From the NCBI GenBank assembly GCA_039566865.1, contig CM076943.1:13812001-13876000 (forward strand): a DNA stretch of 64,000 bases, in the 5' to 3' direction. Under the pieces are notes generated by a model. It saw only the letters and a program-made list of their open reading frames with translations. It was not told where the DNA came from and did no database searches. The position numbers and the translations under genes were made by a program. The stretch is from Aurelia coerulea. Its lineage: Eukaryota > Cnidaria > Scyphozoa > Semaeostomeae > Ulmaridae. Of the stretch, positions 26,704 to 39,100 are shown piece after piece (position 1 is the stretch's first letter; each line of letters begins with the position of its first letter).

Positions 26704-27084
26704 TTTGAATGATTTTCACCAACGAATGTATTATATTTAGAAAAATAAAATTTTCCAAAGAAAAAAATTGAAAGATGAGAATAAATAAAAAATTAATAAA
26801 TTAAAAGCAAAGGGAAAAGATACGCGAGGAAAAAAACCAATGACAGTCCTGGGCCACCATAGTATTTGCTTTTGTATATAATATTTGCTTAACGTGTATT
26901 ACAGGACAATTCATTGTTGTAGCCAGTATGCAATAAATGCTTAAACGTGCATAACAGGACTATGTTGGAAAACATGTTTGCAGCCTGGTTCACGCTGAAA
27001 AGTTAAAATAAGAGTAAAAAGATAAGGTTTCGAATAGCCAATCAATTTGCAGAACGGCCTCTTGTATCCCAGATTCGAGGTAGC
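26704..27084. other. AT-rich spacer after the satellite
   Basis: No gene seen. It holds A-rich sequence and a diverged pair of about 35-bp direct repeats (around 26,885 and 26,936, both with CTTAA-CGTG-AT-ACAGGAC). Confidence 0.5.
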
Positions 27085-27379
27085 GCAACGAATCTCACCA
27101 TGATCACAGGATCCTCGCAGAAGTTGAGGAAAATTGATACAATAACGGTAGCGATTCCTCATTTTCAAGGCTTTCGAGTAAATGGAAATGATATCGATCT
27201 TGTGAAGGAAACTAAATATCTTGGTATCAGGATTAATGATAATCTAAAATGGGAGAACCATGTTAGATGTACACAGAAGAAGATATCTTGAGCTATAGAA
27301 CTTTTAAAACATGCGTAACACTATGTGGAAGAGGATACCTTACGGAATATGCATCTTATAGTATTCTTAAACCTCACTT

Positions 27380-27875
27380 TAGCCTGTGTTCCAGACCACT
27401 TGGAAAGGAAAGTGGTATTTGTAACGAAGCGCTAATCCGTGTTCAGAAATTTTCTTCAGAATCTGAAGAGAAATTAGTATATGTAACTAATAATACGCAT
27501 AATTACTATTTGTTTTGTTATCAGAAGGAAAAGCCTGTCCCGTGCGAAGAACTCACATTACAATACAAAGGATAGAAAATTTTAACGTCTGCTAATGCTA
27601 TTGAATTTTTACGATCAAAGAGTACGAGATTTGAATGCCTGCTAATGCTATTGAGCTTTTACGCCCGTGCAAAGTGATAACGATCAGCCCTGGTTTGGTT
27701 CAAACACAAATATTCACAAAGACATCCGTTGTGTTGATCACTGACTTCATTGTAGCCAATCAGATGCGTGAAAGAATGCCTGTAATTATTTCGCAATTCA
27801 ATTCATCGTCTGAACACGGATTAGCGCTCCGTTACACAGACCACTCTCCGTCTCAAGTGGTCTGGAACACAGGCA
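27380..27875. mobile_element. 496-bp nonautonomous TIR element in the LINE relic
   Basis: The ends are inverted repeats of about 60 bp, sharing GCCTGTGTTCCAGACCACTT and, further in, GCGCTAATCCGTGTTCAGA. A 9-bp target duplication ACCTCACTT flanks it (27,371-27,379 and 27,876-27,884). It lies exactly inside the PHFS codons of the reverse transcriptase relic. Inside is a diverged tandem duplication (GCTAATGCTATTGA at about 27,591 and 27,642). There is no transposase. An 8-9-bp duplication fits hAT- or Mutator-like mobilisation; the superfamily is not settled. Confidence 0.8.
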
Positions 27876-28128
27876 ACCTCACTTCAGCTATTGTAGCTCT
27901 GTTTGGGGATGTTGTGGGACAACTAAATTGAAAACATTGCAGAAATGGCAGAACAGAGTTACCAGAATTGGTACAAGTAGCCCTTTTGACATTCCAGCTG
28001 ATCGTCCATTGCAGCGGCTTGGATGGTGGGCTGGCGGTCAATTGATAAGCTGATTAGACAAGAAACAAGTACGATGGTGTATAAATCGTTAAACGACCTC
28101 GTGCCTGAAAACCTAGGTAATGTTTTCT

Positions 28129-29445
28129 GGCCATTTGCATTCACCGGCATTGGAATACTGGCATCGGCATTGGAACTGGCATTGGCATAGGAATTGGCAT
28201 CGATATTGCGTAAGAACTATGACGCATGCAAAACTAGCCAGGGGGTCCGTGAAAGTAATTTGTACGAGTAAATCAATGCAGTGAACAAACTCTGTCAATT
28301 CAATAACTGCAAAACTATCAAACCGGAAAGCGATGTCGAAGACAATTCTCCTCATACTGTGAAAGGGCTTTAGGCTTTGATGGGTTACGGGTTTGGCCAA
28401 TTTTTGCCCCCAAGGCTGATTCGGGTTATGTTAGTTTTATAAATCCATTAAAGACCCTTTATTGACCAGCATCCTTTGCGGCCTCCGATTGCTGCTCCCC
28501 ACAGCTTCGACCCGTTCGTTAGAGTTTCTGACATCCAGAAACTATCGCATTTGTAATCCATCTTAATCTTCAACTGAAATCGCGTAATTGGTCAACAACT
28601 TATATCAATAGTCTCTTTAGTTCATAAACAATGTATTTAAGCATGTATTTTCGTACTGCATAATCGGAGTTGTGGGAATTAGACGAAATAATTTGGGTCA
28701 CAATGACTGAGAGAATGTTGAGAAAGTGGAGAGAAAATTATCTTATTTACGGGAAAGATTGCATCTGAGATCAAATATATTTCAATTGTTTCTTATGATC
28801 AAGCAATAAACTCATCAAATAAATGCATTCGAAACGCAAGGATTAAAACAGAGAAATGCAATGAACTGTACAGACCCCATTGGATTGGACTCCTTCTTGT
28901 GCAAGCAACAACGGAAAAATAGGCCAGAATGAGAACAGGTGGGTGAGAGTTTATCGATTCAATTTGGTCTTCTTCCTCTTAGGAAACATATCTGCAGTTA
29001 TTTTTCCAATATCCACTTATCCTTGTGCCGAGATCTGGAAGTAATCCTTCATCAGTACTGACTTGCCGCCATAATTTGTGTGCGATCGAGTGAACACTAG
29101 ATTTATTACATCATCGTATCCATCACTATTGACAAAATGGCAGCAGTCTCGTTATGACGAACGATAGCTTGGACTCGTTGTAATCAGTCTGTATGTAGCC
29201 ACCTTAACTTTTGTAAACAATAATAAAAGCGTGCAAAGGGTGCCGGTCAGTAAAGGGTCTTTAATGCTAGATAATGGGGAATACATAAATAGAGACTCGT
29301 GCAAATCGCTTTTGGGCACCCCCCTGGTTAGTTTTGCATGCGCCATAGTACTTGTGGACTTACGCAATAATCGATGCCAATTCCAATGCCAATGCCAGTT
29401 CCAATGCCGATGCCAGTATTCCAATGCCGGTGAATACAAATGGCC
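28129..29445. mobile_element. Mutator-like nonautonomous element, 1.3 kb
   Basis: Both ends carry inverted repeats of about 150 bp beginning GGCCATTTG (28,129-28,275 and 29,300-29,445), containing a short tandem motif around GGCATTGGAA. A perfect 9-bp duplication ATGTTTTCT flanks the element (28,120-28,128 and 29,446-29,454). Long arms plus a 9-bp duplication are typical of Mutator-like elements. The interior has no recognisable transposase. Confidence 0.8.
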
Positions 29446-29712
29446 ATGTTTTCTCAAGGTGGTCTCAACTCAGAAACGAAATTAGCCCCAACGATCCAGT
29501 CATTCAAAACGAAACTAAAAGCTTTGCATTGATGATAAGCTGATAGCCATCGTAATTATAATCTTTCTTTTCGTTTTTCAAGTTTAGTTGCTCAATATGA
29601 AAGTTGTAAATAGGTTTATATATCTTAAAAACGTTTAGGTTTATTATCGATTTATTTTTCATTTAATTTTTGCTGGGACGATTGAAAAGCAGTTGCTTAA
29701 TTTATTACTGCG

Positions 29713-30545
29713 AGGTCTATAACGCGGACTACGCGGACTTCACGGATCTCGAAGGCAGGTCCGCGTTTTAGGTTTAAAATAGGCCAATACCTAAACCGCG
29801 GACCTGACGTCTGCGGATTTGAAAGTCCATGTTTTGGGATTATAACAAATCAAAACCTAAACCGCGGACTTACAGTCCGCAGATATAAAATGATTGCATT
29901 CTTGGTTTTAAGCCTATTCGACAGAACTCCGAGTTTAAAATATGTCGATCTTTACTTTTTCAGATTTTTTCCCTAAATACAATCCTTGACTAAAGACGAA
30001 ACATCAAAACGAAATGGCCTGTCGCCAATGCTTGGTTTGTGCGGTATATCTATTCTAATTTGGTTCATAAAATTTACTGTAATGAGATGAAAGGAAGCCA
30101 CTATTTAGTGCAGTCTTTCTTTTGTAAAAAAAATTGTGAAAACGAGAAAATATAAATTTTACTTTCCGGTTCTTTCAATTTTACAAACAAGCTTGCACGC
30201 TGGCTATTTAGATTGAAGCATGTTAGATCGGTGATTTTAACGATAAAAAATCAGCGGACTTGTTTAGGTTTTGCTTTGTTATAAACCCAAAACATGGACG
30301 GAGCTTGAAGTCCTCGGAATAGGTTTTTGACCTATTGGAAAACCAGAAACGCAGACATTATATATTCGCGGACTGTAAGTCAGCAATTTAGGTTTTGCCT
30401 TATTACGAAGCCTAAACATGGACTTTCAGATCAGCGGACGTGAGGTCCGCGGTTTAGGTTTTGGCCTATTTGAAAATCTAAAGCGTGGGAGGCGGACCAT
30501 TGCCTTGGAGGTCCGTGAAGTCCGCGAAAACCGCGTTATAGACCT
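29713..30545. mobile_element. Fold-back element with many internal inverted motifs
   Basis: The outer ends are inverted copies (AGGTCTATAACGCGG at 29,713 and its complement ending at 30,545). Each arm of about 250-300 bp contains several inverted copies of a GTCCGCGGTTTAGGTTTT-like motif, so the arms are themselves internally palindromic. No reading frame and no clear target duplication were seen. Confidence 0.7.
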
Positions 30546-30883
30546 GGCCGGCTAGATTGGGTCCAATTCTTGTTCAGTATCACACTTGTTTTCCTTCAGT
30601 TAATTTGCACAAAGGATTCAATTGTTGTTATTACAGATTGTTTAAAATAGTTTTAATATTTTTTTTATATTCTCATAAAATTTACAATAACAAACAATGA
30701 CAACATTACAAAACAACGGCTAAGGGAGCATGGAAAAACAATAGTTTTAATTCATTACTTTATTCTGTTTGGATCTAACCGAGTCTTTCTTATCTTTTTA
30801 ATCTTCGTAAACATAATCATTACAAAACAAGAAGTTTTCGATCCTAACCAGACCTCAAATCGAGATAAAAAGAACAACCAGAA
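30546..30883. other. Unannotated spacer
   Basis: About 340 bp of AT-rich sequence with T-runs. No reading frame, repeat or RNA gene was recognised. Confidence 0.4.
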
Positions 30884-31245
30884 CAAGGGCGCTTACCTTG
30901 TAGGAAGTGTGTTTATTCCCAGTACTGTAGAGTAATTGGTGTCCTGTGACCCAGTACAGAGTGTGTCCTAGAACCGTACCGTGACCAAGCAGTACACAGC
31001 GTCAGTCCTCTCAAGATGACGTATGAGTAACTTTGTGGTTTCAAAGTCTGGTGTTGTGTAACACGATATCAGCTGTTATACGATCTGGCCACAGGGAATC
31101 AGACAGCGTGATTTTTGATTGGTCAACTCTAACAGACGTTAGAATTTGAAAATCTACACAGATTAACAGGACTGGGTCATAGGACACCAATTACTACGCG
31201 TACAGTACCGGGAATAAACACACTTCCTACAAGGTAGGCGCCCTT
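30884..31245. mobile_element. MITE, copy 1 (362 bp)
   Basis: Terminal inverted repeats of about 65 bp start with CAAGGGCGC and continue as ACCTTGTAGGAAGTGTGTTT, with the complement at the right end. The interior is noncoding and includes GTGGTTTCAAAGTCTG. A diverged second copy is at 32,178-32,448. The target duplication was not resolved. Confidence 0.75.
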
Positions 31246-31400
31246 GCCCCAATACCAAAAAATTCTAAGTGAAAATATACCCCAATCACAAAAATTTTCC
31301 AGGGAAACTATTGCCCAATCCCAGAATTTTCAGGTAAAAAACTACCCAAAACTGGCGCACATCCCCGTCTGACCCAATAGTGCAGTAAGCCCTCCTGGAT
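31246..31400. repeat. Short degenerate minisatellite
   Basis: About three imperfect units of roughly 40 bp with CCCAAT and an A-rich CAAAAATTTTCC-like core. Noncoding. Confidence 0.45.
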
Positions 31401-31608
31401 ATCGCACACAGAAGAAATTTCCTCAAAAAGATACACGAGAGACGACGTTACCTTGAGGGTGAAAAATGATATAAACATCCCTTTTGTATTAAGGTTTTCC
31501 CAAACCAATTCCTCGCAAAGTGTTTGCCTGTTGGTGCCTCTCCCAGCACCAGTTACTGCAAATGCCGCAAAGCACTGCATTTTCTCAAGTTCCTTGTCGG
31601 GTCCAAAT

Positions 31609-32014
31609 CACGGGGGGGGGGGGGGGGGGGGGGGGTTCTTGGCCAAATTTTGGGTAGGGCTCTGCCGCGAGCATCTTCAAAAGGGTACCGTTGCCTAGAC
31701 TAATTTTTACGAAAATGGTACCCTTTGCTAGACCAATTTGACCATTGTCTGAACCAATCTTTACGAAAATGGTACCCTTGGCTAGACCAATATTGACCAT
31801 TTCCTCGACCAATATTGTCAAATTTGTGCCAAATATGATATCATGACCGTTTGCTAGACCAATAATGTCAAAAATGATACCCTTGCCTAGTCCGTTGCTG
31901 GCCCAAATTGCAGAAAAGTATACCCTTGGCTAGACTAGAAGTCCGATAAAGTATACCCTTGCTCAAGGCACATCCTCAGGTACCTTTACTATGGAAGAAT
32001 CCCCCCCCCCCGTG
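31609..32014. mobile_element. Poly-G/poly-C bounded repeat element, copy 1
   Basis: The unit starts CAC followed by 24 G (31,612-31,635) and ends with 11 C (32,001-32,011) followed by GTG, so the termini are a homopolymer inverted repeat. An 8-bp direct duplication GTCCAAAT lies at 31,601-31,608 and 32,015-32,022. The interior is a degenerate minisatellite built on GGTACCCTTGGCTAGACCAA, ending with GGTACCTTTACTATGGAAGAA-like sequence. Noncoding. Confidence 0.65.
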
Positions 32015-32177
32015 GTCCAAATACATATATGGACCACTATAGCCGTTTTTCCCCAATTGCTGCTATCTAGGAGACCGATCGCTTTGGACGGTCCCTAACA
32101 ATTCCTCTGGCATAAAAAATTGCGCCTACTTTGATTGGATTGTGATCGTTTGCAGTCAAGTTTCGTGAAATAGAACA

Positions 32178-32448
32178 CAGAGTAATTGCTGTCCTTTCAA
32201 TATGACGCAAAAGTAGTTTGGTGGTTTCAAATTCTGCTGTTTATGTAATAAGAAATCAACTGTCACAAGAGATGATCACAGGACACAGCGCAACTTTTGA
32301 CTGGTCAACACTGACGGTCGCTAAAATTTGAAAATCATCGTACGGAGCATAACAGGACAACAATTGCTCCATGTAACTGTGTACTATGTCACGAAACAGG
32401 ACTTGCGAATTAACACAATTCATACACGGTAGGCAGCCTTGGGATAAC
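32178..32448. mobile_element. MITE, copy 2 (diverged)
   Basis: Shares with 30,884-31,245 the order AGTAATTG-TGTCCT, ATGACG, GTGGTTTCAAA, TTGA-TGGTCAAC and AATTTGAAAATC, and ends near GGTAGGCAGCCTTG. A block of about 70 bp near the left end is missing, so it is an older internally deleted copy. Confidence 0.65.
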
Positions 32449-32946
32449 TGTGCATGGATGTTGATCCATTGCCTCCTTGCCGTTTGGGAAGTGAGCATTA
32501 TTCTAATTGAATGAAGTTAGAACTAATATCTAAAGTAAGAACCATCTGATAAGTTTCATGCTGAAAGTCCTGAGTATTATCAAGCAGAGAATCTACGCAT
32601 CTTGCATGGGGGCAAGTTTTTAAGATTATGGAAAACATAGAATTGTGTCGGTTTAATTTTGAATCAACCCGTCAAGGATTTGAGAAGTTTTGAAAAACAG
32701 ACGCTGTAAAAAAATCAAGTTCAGCTTCATTAAAACTGCATAATTTGTTACTTTACTCCCTAAGTTGATAGATCCTGTTGCAAACCTGGGAGAATTTCCA
32801 TGAGACATCCCGTGTATCTAAACTGGGAAAAATACAAATTCAAACAATACAATTCTATCAAATGTCGTAACTGCCAAGGTCGAGCCAAGGTCATTATAGG
32901 TGTATGTGATGTGCTTGTGTGGTGCTTATTACATTATTGGATTGAG

Positions 32947-33131
32947 TTAAAATACTTGATTCAAATATTCTTGCTTCTTTTCAAATTCATCCTGTTGTTT
33001 CTTTCCTTCTCGTCTTTTAACAATTTCCTTTGCGACGAAGAAGCCTAAAATTATGGCTAAGATTGCAGTGAGAAGAATGATGCCATTAAACAAGGTAAGC
33101 AAGCTCTGGACATCCCCGTGCTTGGCAGTAT
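32947..33131 (-). CDS. ZP gene last exon: transmembrane helix and tail
   Basis: 185 nt with acceptor CAATCACTTTAG. The frame gives [20 protein letters not shown] as a hydrophobic helix, then a short cytoplasmic tail rich in K, R, E and Q ending EYLNQVF and TAA. The polyadenylation signal was not identified. Confidence 0.88.
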
Positions 33132-36100
33132 CTAAAGTGATTGAATATATTGTGATATAATTAGCGATTGAATACATTGTGATATAATTAAAAAGTTGCA
33201 TTAATCTGCAGTAAAAATAATTCCTCTGACCGATTTCCTCAGTAGGGGGGGGGGGGGGGAGGCATAGTTGTTAAAAATTGTAGACTTGGTGATGATAGTA
33301 ACTAATCTCTTGCCTGAAAGTTCCTGATATATGTTCTATCCACGCGGGGGGGGGGGGTTCTTGGCTAAATTTTGGGTAGGGGTCTGCCGCGAGCATCTTC
33401 AACAGGGTACCGTTGGCTAGACTAAATTTTACGAAAATGGTACCCTTGGCTAGACCAATTTTGACCATTTCCTCGACCAATATCGTCAAATTTGTGCCAA
33501 ATATGAGATCATGACAGTTCGCTAGACCAATGTTTTCAAAAATGATATCCTTGGCTAGACCGTTGCTGGCCAAAATTGCAAAAAAGTATACCCTTGGCTA
33601 GACTAGAAGTCCGAAAAAGTATACCCTTGCTCGCGGCACATCCCCAGGTACCTTTACTATGGAAGAACCCCCCCCCCATCCCCAGGTACCTTTACTATGG
33701 AAGAAATATCCTCAGTGTTGAATACACAAACATGGGTTGTATTTGTTAAAAGAGTTAGCTAAAGAACCTCTAAACAATGATTCTTAAATGTAGCCCCACA
33801 GCATTGATGCTACTTCCCTGAGGAAAAAACGGAATGAACTGGTGCAATTCAGATAAATCAACTTTACATAGGGGAGGCGTTGCCCATTATGGCAGAATTG
33901 CAAGCGAGTCACACCATGAGCGATAGGACGCCATATGTGTAGCAGTGTGAAATGTATTTCAGTAGCAAGCCACCTTGACCAATTTTTAATTGTGTTTTGA
34001 ACTTCTTTTTACTTGGTATTGAGCCACCCACCTTATCACTGTTCAGTGATTTCGAAATTTTCAGTTGTGAGCCACCTTGAGTGCATATCTACCTAAAGCA
34101 TACAATGTGTATAATGAAGGTCAAGTCATGATTACAATGATGTCAGCGAAGATTCTCCATGTAATTGCAATTTGACTACTAGTCCCCAGTTCCCTGAAAT
34201 TTCAGTGCTCTTGCTAATCGGCCATGATGGGTGACCGGGTATAATGGGCAAAACTACTCTAGACATTGACTCTGTGTAAACCATGGAAAACTGTGCACCG
34301 ATGTTTTACCCATGCCAACTATCATATCTGTATCTCTGTTGATTAATTTCACTTTGAGGGAGGAAGATTGGTAACTTCTGCATACAATGTTGCATACTGC
34401 TTAGGCCACCATGAATTAACTTATGACCGAGATTTGAAAAATTCACACAGCTCTGCAAGTTTACTGATCATTTTCATTCAAATGATCGACAGTGATGCAG
34501 ATAAGAGAACTGGACAAATGAAGGGTACGAAATTCTTTTATTCTTGTCTTCCTTCCCAAGAAATTGGTGGATCATTGCCAGCGCTTAGCAAATAAAGCAT
34601 AACGAATTTCAAATTAGAGTTTTATTGATTAATAAACGACTTACCGGTTGCTGTATCTTCTTTTTCTATAAAAGGTCCAATATTCAGACTGTATGTTTTT
34701 GAAGGTGGATAATTCTTTACTTCTTGTTCCTCGCTGTCTCTCCTCCGCAGCGACCTCAATCCTATTCCCTCTGATTCGAACGATGCCGATCTTCGAACTC
34801 GTTTGATGTTGTTTCCTTGACAACCAGATGAGCAGCGAGAGGCAGATGAGTGCTTGTGACACATGAAAATTTGACAATGTAGATAAACTTGTCTGTACCT
34901 GTAGAACTTGAATGACATGAAGCTGAATCTCATGTTGTGCGATGGTGTCGCAGAAATGAATCGAACTGTCGTATCAGAAGCACATCTGTAAAGTAAATAG
35001 AATCATTGGTCGTGACAAAAAGTGGGCCAACAATTTTAGCAACATGTATGCCGACATTGTTTCCCATAAAATGTTTTATCGTGTTATCGCTTGCATACTT
35101 TTTCCAGCGAACGAACATGTTCATTCCTTCCATGATGTTGAATGGAATCTAGCCAATCAAAATAGGTCTTTCAAATCACGCGTTCACTTTGAGATATCAA
35201 GATGAATAGACCCAATCGGGCAAAGTTTTGTTCACACCCATTTCCAGTTAAATGATCAATTTCTTTAAAAAGATTTCATGTTTCTTGAAAATATATTTTT
35301 TGCCATGAAAACTTGTGCAACGAATGCAAAATTTAGAATAATGCTGAAACTTGTCAACAGTATGGCCAAACGACTTGAAATGGACAAGAAAAGCCTGAGC
35401 CGAATAGGTCGAAGCGTGACGAAAAATGTTAAATGAGCTTGCGTGCTCGTGCGCACTAAGCATGATCAACAAATATGGGAACATCAAATGCTGGCCATAA
35501 ATGTTGCCCACCACAACAGCTGACACATGTGTAATGGCCTAAAAATAAAGGTATGATGGCAAACCTTACAATAAGCAGCAAGATTCGTCTTTTTTACGTT
35601 TTATTCTCGTCCACGTACGTCTTAGTTCAAACATTTCAATTGAGGACTGTCGTACTCTAATAAGCATATGGACTAAATAATGTCTTTCGCTGGAATGCGA
35701 GAGCAGGAGGTTTTGTCAGATGTTCCGCAGAACAATCGATCAGTCAAGCATTGTAGGAGTAGTGCTAATGAATCTTTGAAGGCTTATGATCGATTTAGTA
35801 ATTATTTACTTGCAGCAAAATGGCAGCCGATGGCTTCAATAACAAGAGTTTAGAACACCTTTCAAATTGAGAACAAAGCGTTAAGATAAACAGTACTTTT
35901 AGTGACTGGAAGTGCACTGTATCTGCTGTTCTTCAAGGCTCAGTTCTTGGCCCCTAATTATTGTTCAATAAATGCATCAGTGATTTTGTGTTCGCCATAA
36001 AGAGTTCCCAGGTATGCAACTTTGCTGATGATAATGCAATATTTGCATGTGGCAAACATATCGAAGAAGTAATTGCGTGTATTGAGTTTGATATTGAAAA

Positions 36101-39100
36101 TGCAATCTGCCGGTTTAGGGAAAACAACAGGGAGCAAACCCGGATAAATTTCAAATGACGTTTCTTGGTCTCAAACAGAACAAAAGATTCTGTCTTGACA
36201 TACATGGAAACATTGTTGTTTATACTGACACAGTAAAGCTATTAGGAGTTACGATTGATTCAAAGTTGGACTTTCGAAATACTCTACCATCAAAATACTC
36301 TTCCGTACATTTGTTCTTTCAAGTTGCAACTACTGCCGGTTAATTTGGATGTTTTGTGGACAGACCGCAAACAACACAATCAACCGTTTGCATAAACGTG
36401 CACTAAGAGCTCTATATAGGGACAATATGATGCAACTTTTGAAGATTTCAGAACGTGAGCTAATAATCCACTGCAAAATTTGCAAAGACTATTGCTTGAA
36501 ATATATAAATGCATAAATGCCGCTTGCCCCTTCTTCATGTTTGGGTTCTTCAAAACCAAAGGATTCAATTCAACCGGCCAACAAATAACCTCATGCAGCT
36601 TCATAAAACGACGCAGGGTCATTTTTAGAGGAACCATTTTGTGGAACACGGTATCGGACATGACAAACAGTTTTTAAAGCCCAAAGCCATTCGAAAAAAT
36701 GATTCAGAGCTGGAAGGGAGATATGTGCAGCTGCAAAATCTGCAGATGATGTGTACATAGATTCATGTATATAGTTATGCTTAGATTATGCTTAGATTAT
36801 GTATCTTTACGTTTTATTACTTTACTTTTTTGCATCATGACAGCAAGCGAACGGACGTGTCTTCATGTGGATGTCGTAATCTGATCATTCATTTATCCTA
36901 AGTACTGTTAAATTTATAGATAAATTTCAATTTGAACATAATTGTTACAGCAGATTATTGATAGTCACCACTTACCCATAGTTTATTAATTTCTTTTTCT
37001 GAAAGAGGGGGTGCTCTCTCCTCGATTAGCTTAGCAACTGAGAGAGGTCCTCCTTAAGAATTCCCTTCATACAAATGCTCCAGTGTAAGATATTTTTCTT
37101 ACTTTATGTGTATTATATTGTCTTTTTAATTTGATAGGTAGTTATTTATTGTTGCAAGTTGTTAAATATTAGGATGTTTGTATGCAATGGAATTTAAAAT
37201 GAATGGACTGAACTGAACTGAACAGAGATAGTTGACATTCATTAGTTTAAAGCCATTGCTCACAACAACTGTAAATAAATTGATTATTATCATTGTTATT
37301 ATTATCATTATTATGTACCAAGAGCTCAGTTCCTTTCGATTTCAAATCTACAGTTCACGAGAAGCTGGATTGCAGATTTGAAATCAGGAGGAAATAGGCT
37401 CTGAGATGATGTAAGATTGATGTTGGTACAATTTGAAAGACAAAAAGTTGTCTTTAATTGATGTTTGTTTGACACATCGACGTATCGTCCTTGTCCTACA
37501 CTCAATAATCTTTATCATTTTTCACGAGCCTTCTCCAATCGGTAGTGACATTTTTATAATTATGAAATCAAATGTGATTTAAGAGCAACAAACCTGTCTC
37601 TTATAAGATCGTAGCTTGATGCATGATTTCTATCGGTTGTTGGTGTTGCAGAACATTTCTTAATCAAAGCAATAAGGTTAGTGTTATTTGTGCCAACCTG
37701 CACTTCGAAGTAAAGTCTTTGGTCGAATTTAACAGCAGCGGGGAAAATGCTTTGTAGCATTGTGAACGTATTGTCTTTATACATCGCCAATGACACTGTA
37801 AATGTTCCAAAACCAACTAAAAAGAAAAATGGATACAACCTGGTTCTTAAATGAAACAAATCAGTAACATCGATGATTTCAAAAATGTAATTTCCTCGTC
37901 TAAAAATAAAGTCAAAGCTTCATATCAAACATGTTGTGAATTGTGTGACCAATGGTAATTTGGACCATGTTTACACTGTACCGGTACAACGTTTTTTTTC
38001 GAATATAAAATTTTAAAATGTATTTTACATTCTACTATACCTAATGCTAATTACTATGCGACAATACAGGTACAATACCATGGGGAGCGAAAGGCAATGA
38101 CTACCCCATGATATTAGTCAATAAATGATAGTCTTTGATAGCCAATACCCTTTGATAGTCAATAAATGTTATAATACAGGCCTTCAACCTGAAGATTTTC
38201 TCAAATCAATTTTTATACAGCTTCCCAAAGTAGCCAATACAAAAGAGTGTGCAGAACATAGAACAATAAGCTTGATATCACACACAGCTAAGATCTTACT
38301 ACACATTTTAAAGAGAAGAATAACTCCACTTGCTGAGAAAAGAATGAGTGAAAACCAATTAGGATTCAGAGAGGGTCGAGGAACAAGAGATGCAACAGGT
38401 CAAATAAGGATACTTGCAGAGAGAATGGTCAGTAAAAACAAGAAAATATTTGCATGCTTCATCGATTACAAAAAAGCATTTGACAAAGTTAACCATAGTA
38501 GATTAATTCAAGTGTTGAAAAAGTACGAGGTGCCTCCAGAGGAAATAAGGCTAATATCAAATCTATACTGGTCTTAAACTGCACAAATCAGAGGTAAATC
38601 AGAAGACTCACGCAGCTTTAAGATTGAGAAAGGTGTACGGCAAGGTTGTGTTCTGTCACCAGTATTTTTTAATATGTACAGCGAGGAACTAATAAATGAT
38701 GCCCTACAAGATGAATCTGGGTTAGAATTGAATGGAATGGTTATCAATAACATAAGGTTTGCTGATGACACCGTATTGCTAGCTAGCACGGAAAAAGATT
38801 TACAGAGATTAATTGATAAGATAAATGAAAGTTGTACAGCTTATGGTATGGAGTTGAATGCGAAAAAGACCAAGGTTATGGTCATGGAAAAACAGCCAGG
38901 GACGAAAATCGTAACAAAATCAAATGGGGTGGCATTAGAGCAAGTAAAGCAATATAAATATCTTGGCACACTAATTACGGAAGATGCTAAATGTTTACAA
39001 GAAATCAAAAGGAGAATAGGAATAGCAAAGAAATCATTCTGGGAATTAAAGAAACTCATGAAAAGCAATATCAATACGAACACCAAGAAAAGGTTACTGA

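Larger units (their letters stand above)
27085..29600 (+). pseudogene. LINE reverse-transcriptase relic (CR1/jockey type), split by two elements
   Basis: Only the 3' part of a non-LTR reverse transcriptase remains. Readable pieces are MITGSSQKL and KYLGIRINDNLKW (27,100-27,280), PHFSYCSSVWG (27,877-27,910), then LQKWQNR, SSPFDIPAD and the YKSLNDLVPENLGNVF region up to 28,128, and a short remainder after 29,455. Frameshifts and stops are present. Two DNA elements interrupt it at 27,380-27,875 and 28,129-29,445. Removing each element with one target copy restores collinearity with the family, which fixes the insertion points. The clade is inferred from the C-terminal motifs. Confidence 0.85.
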
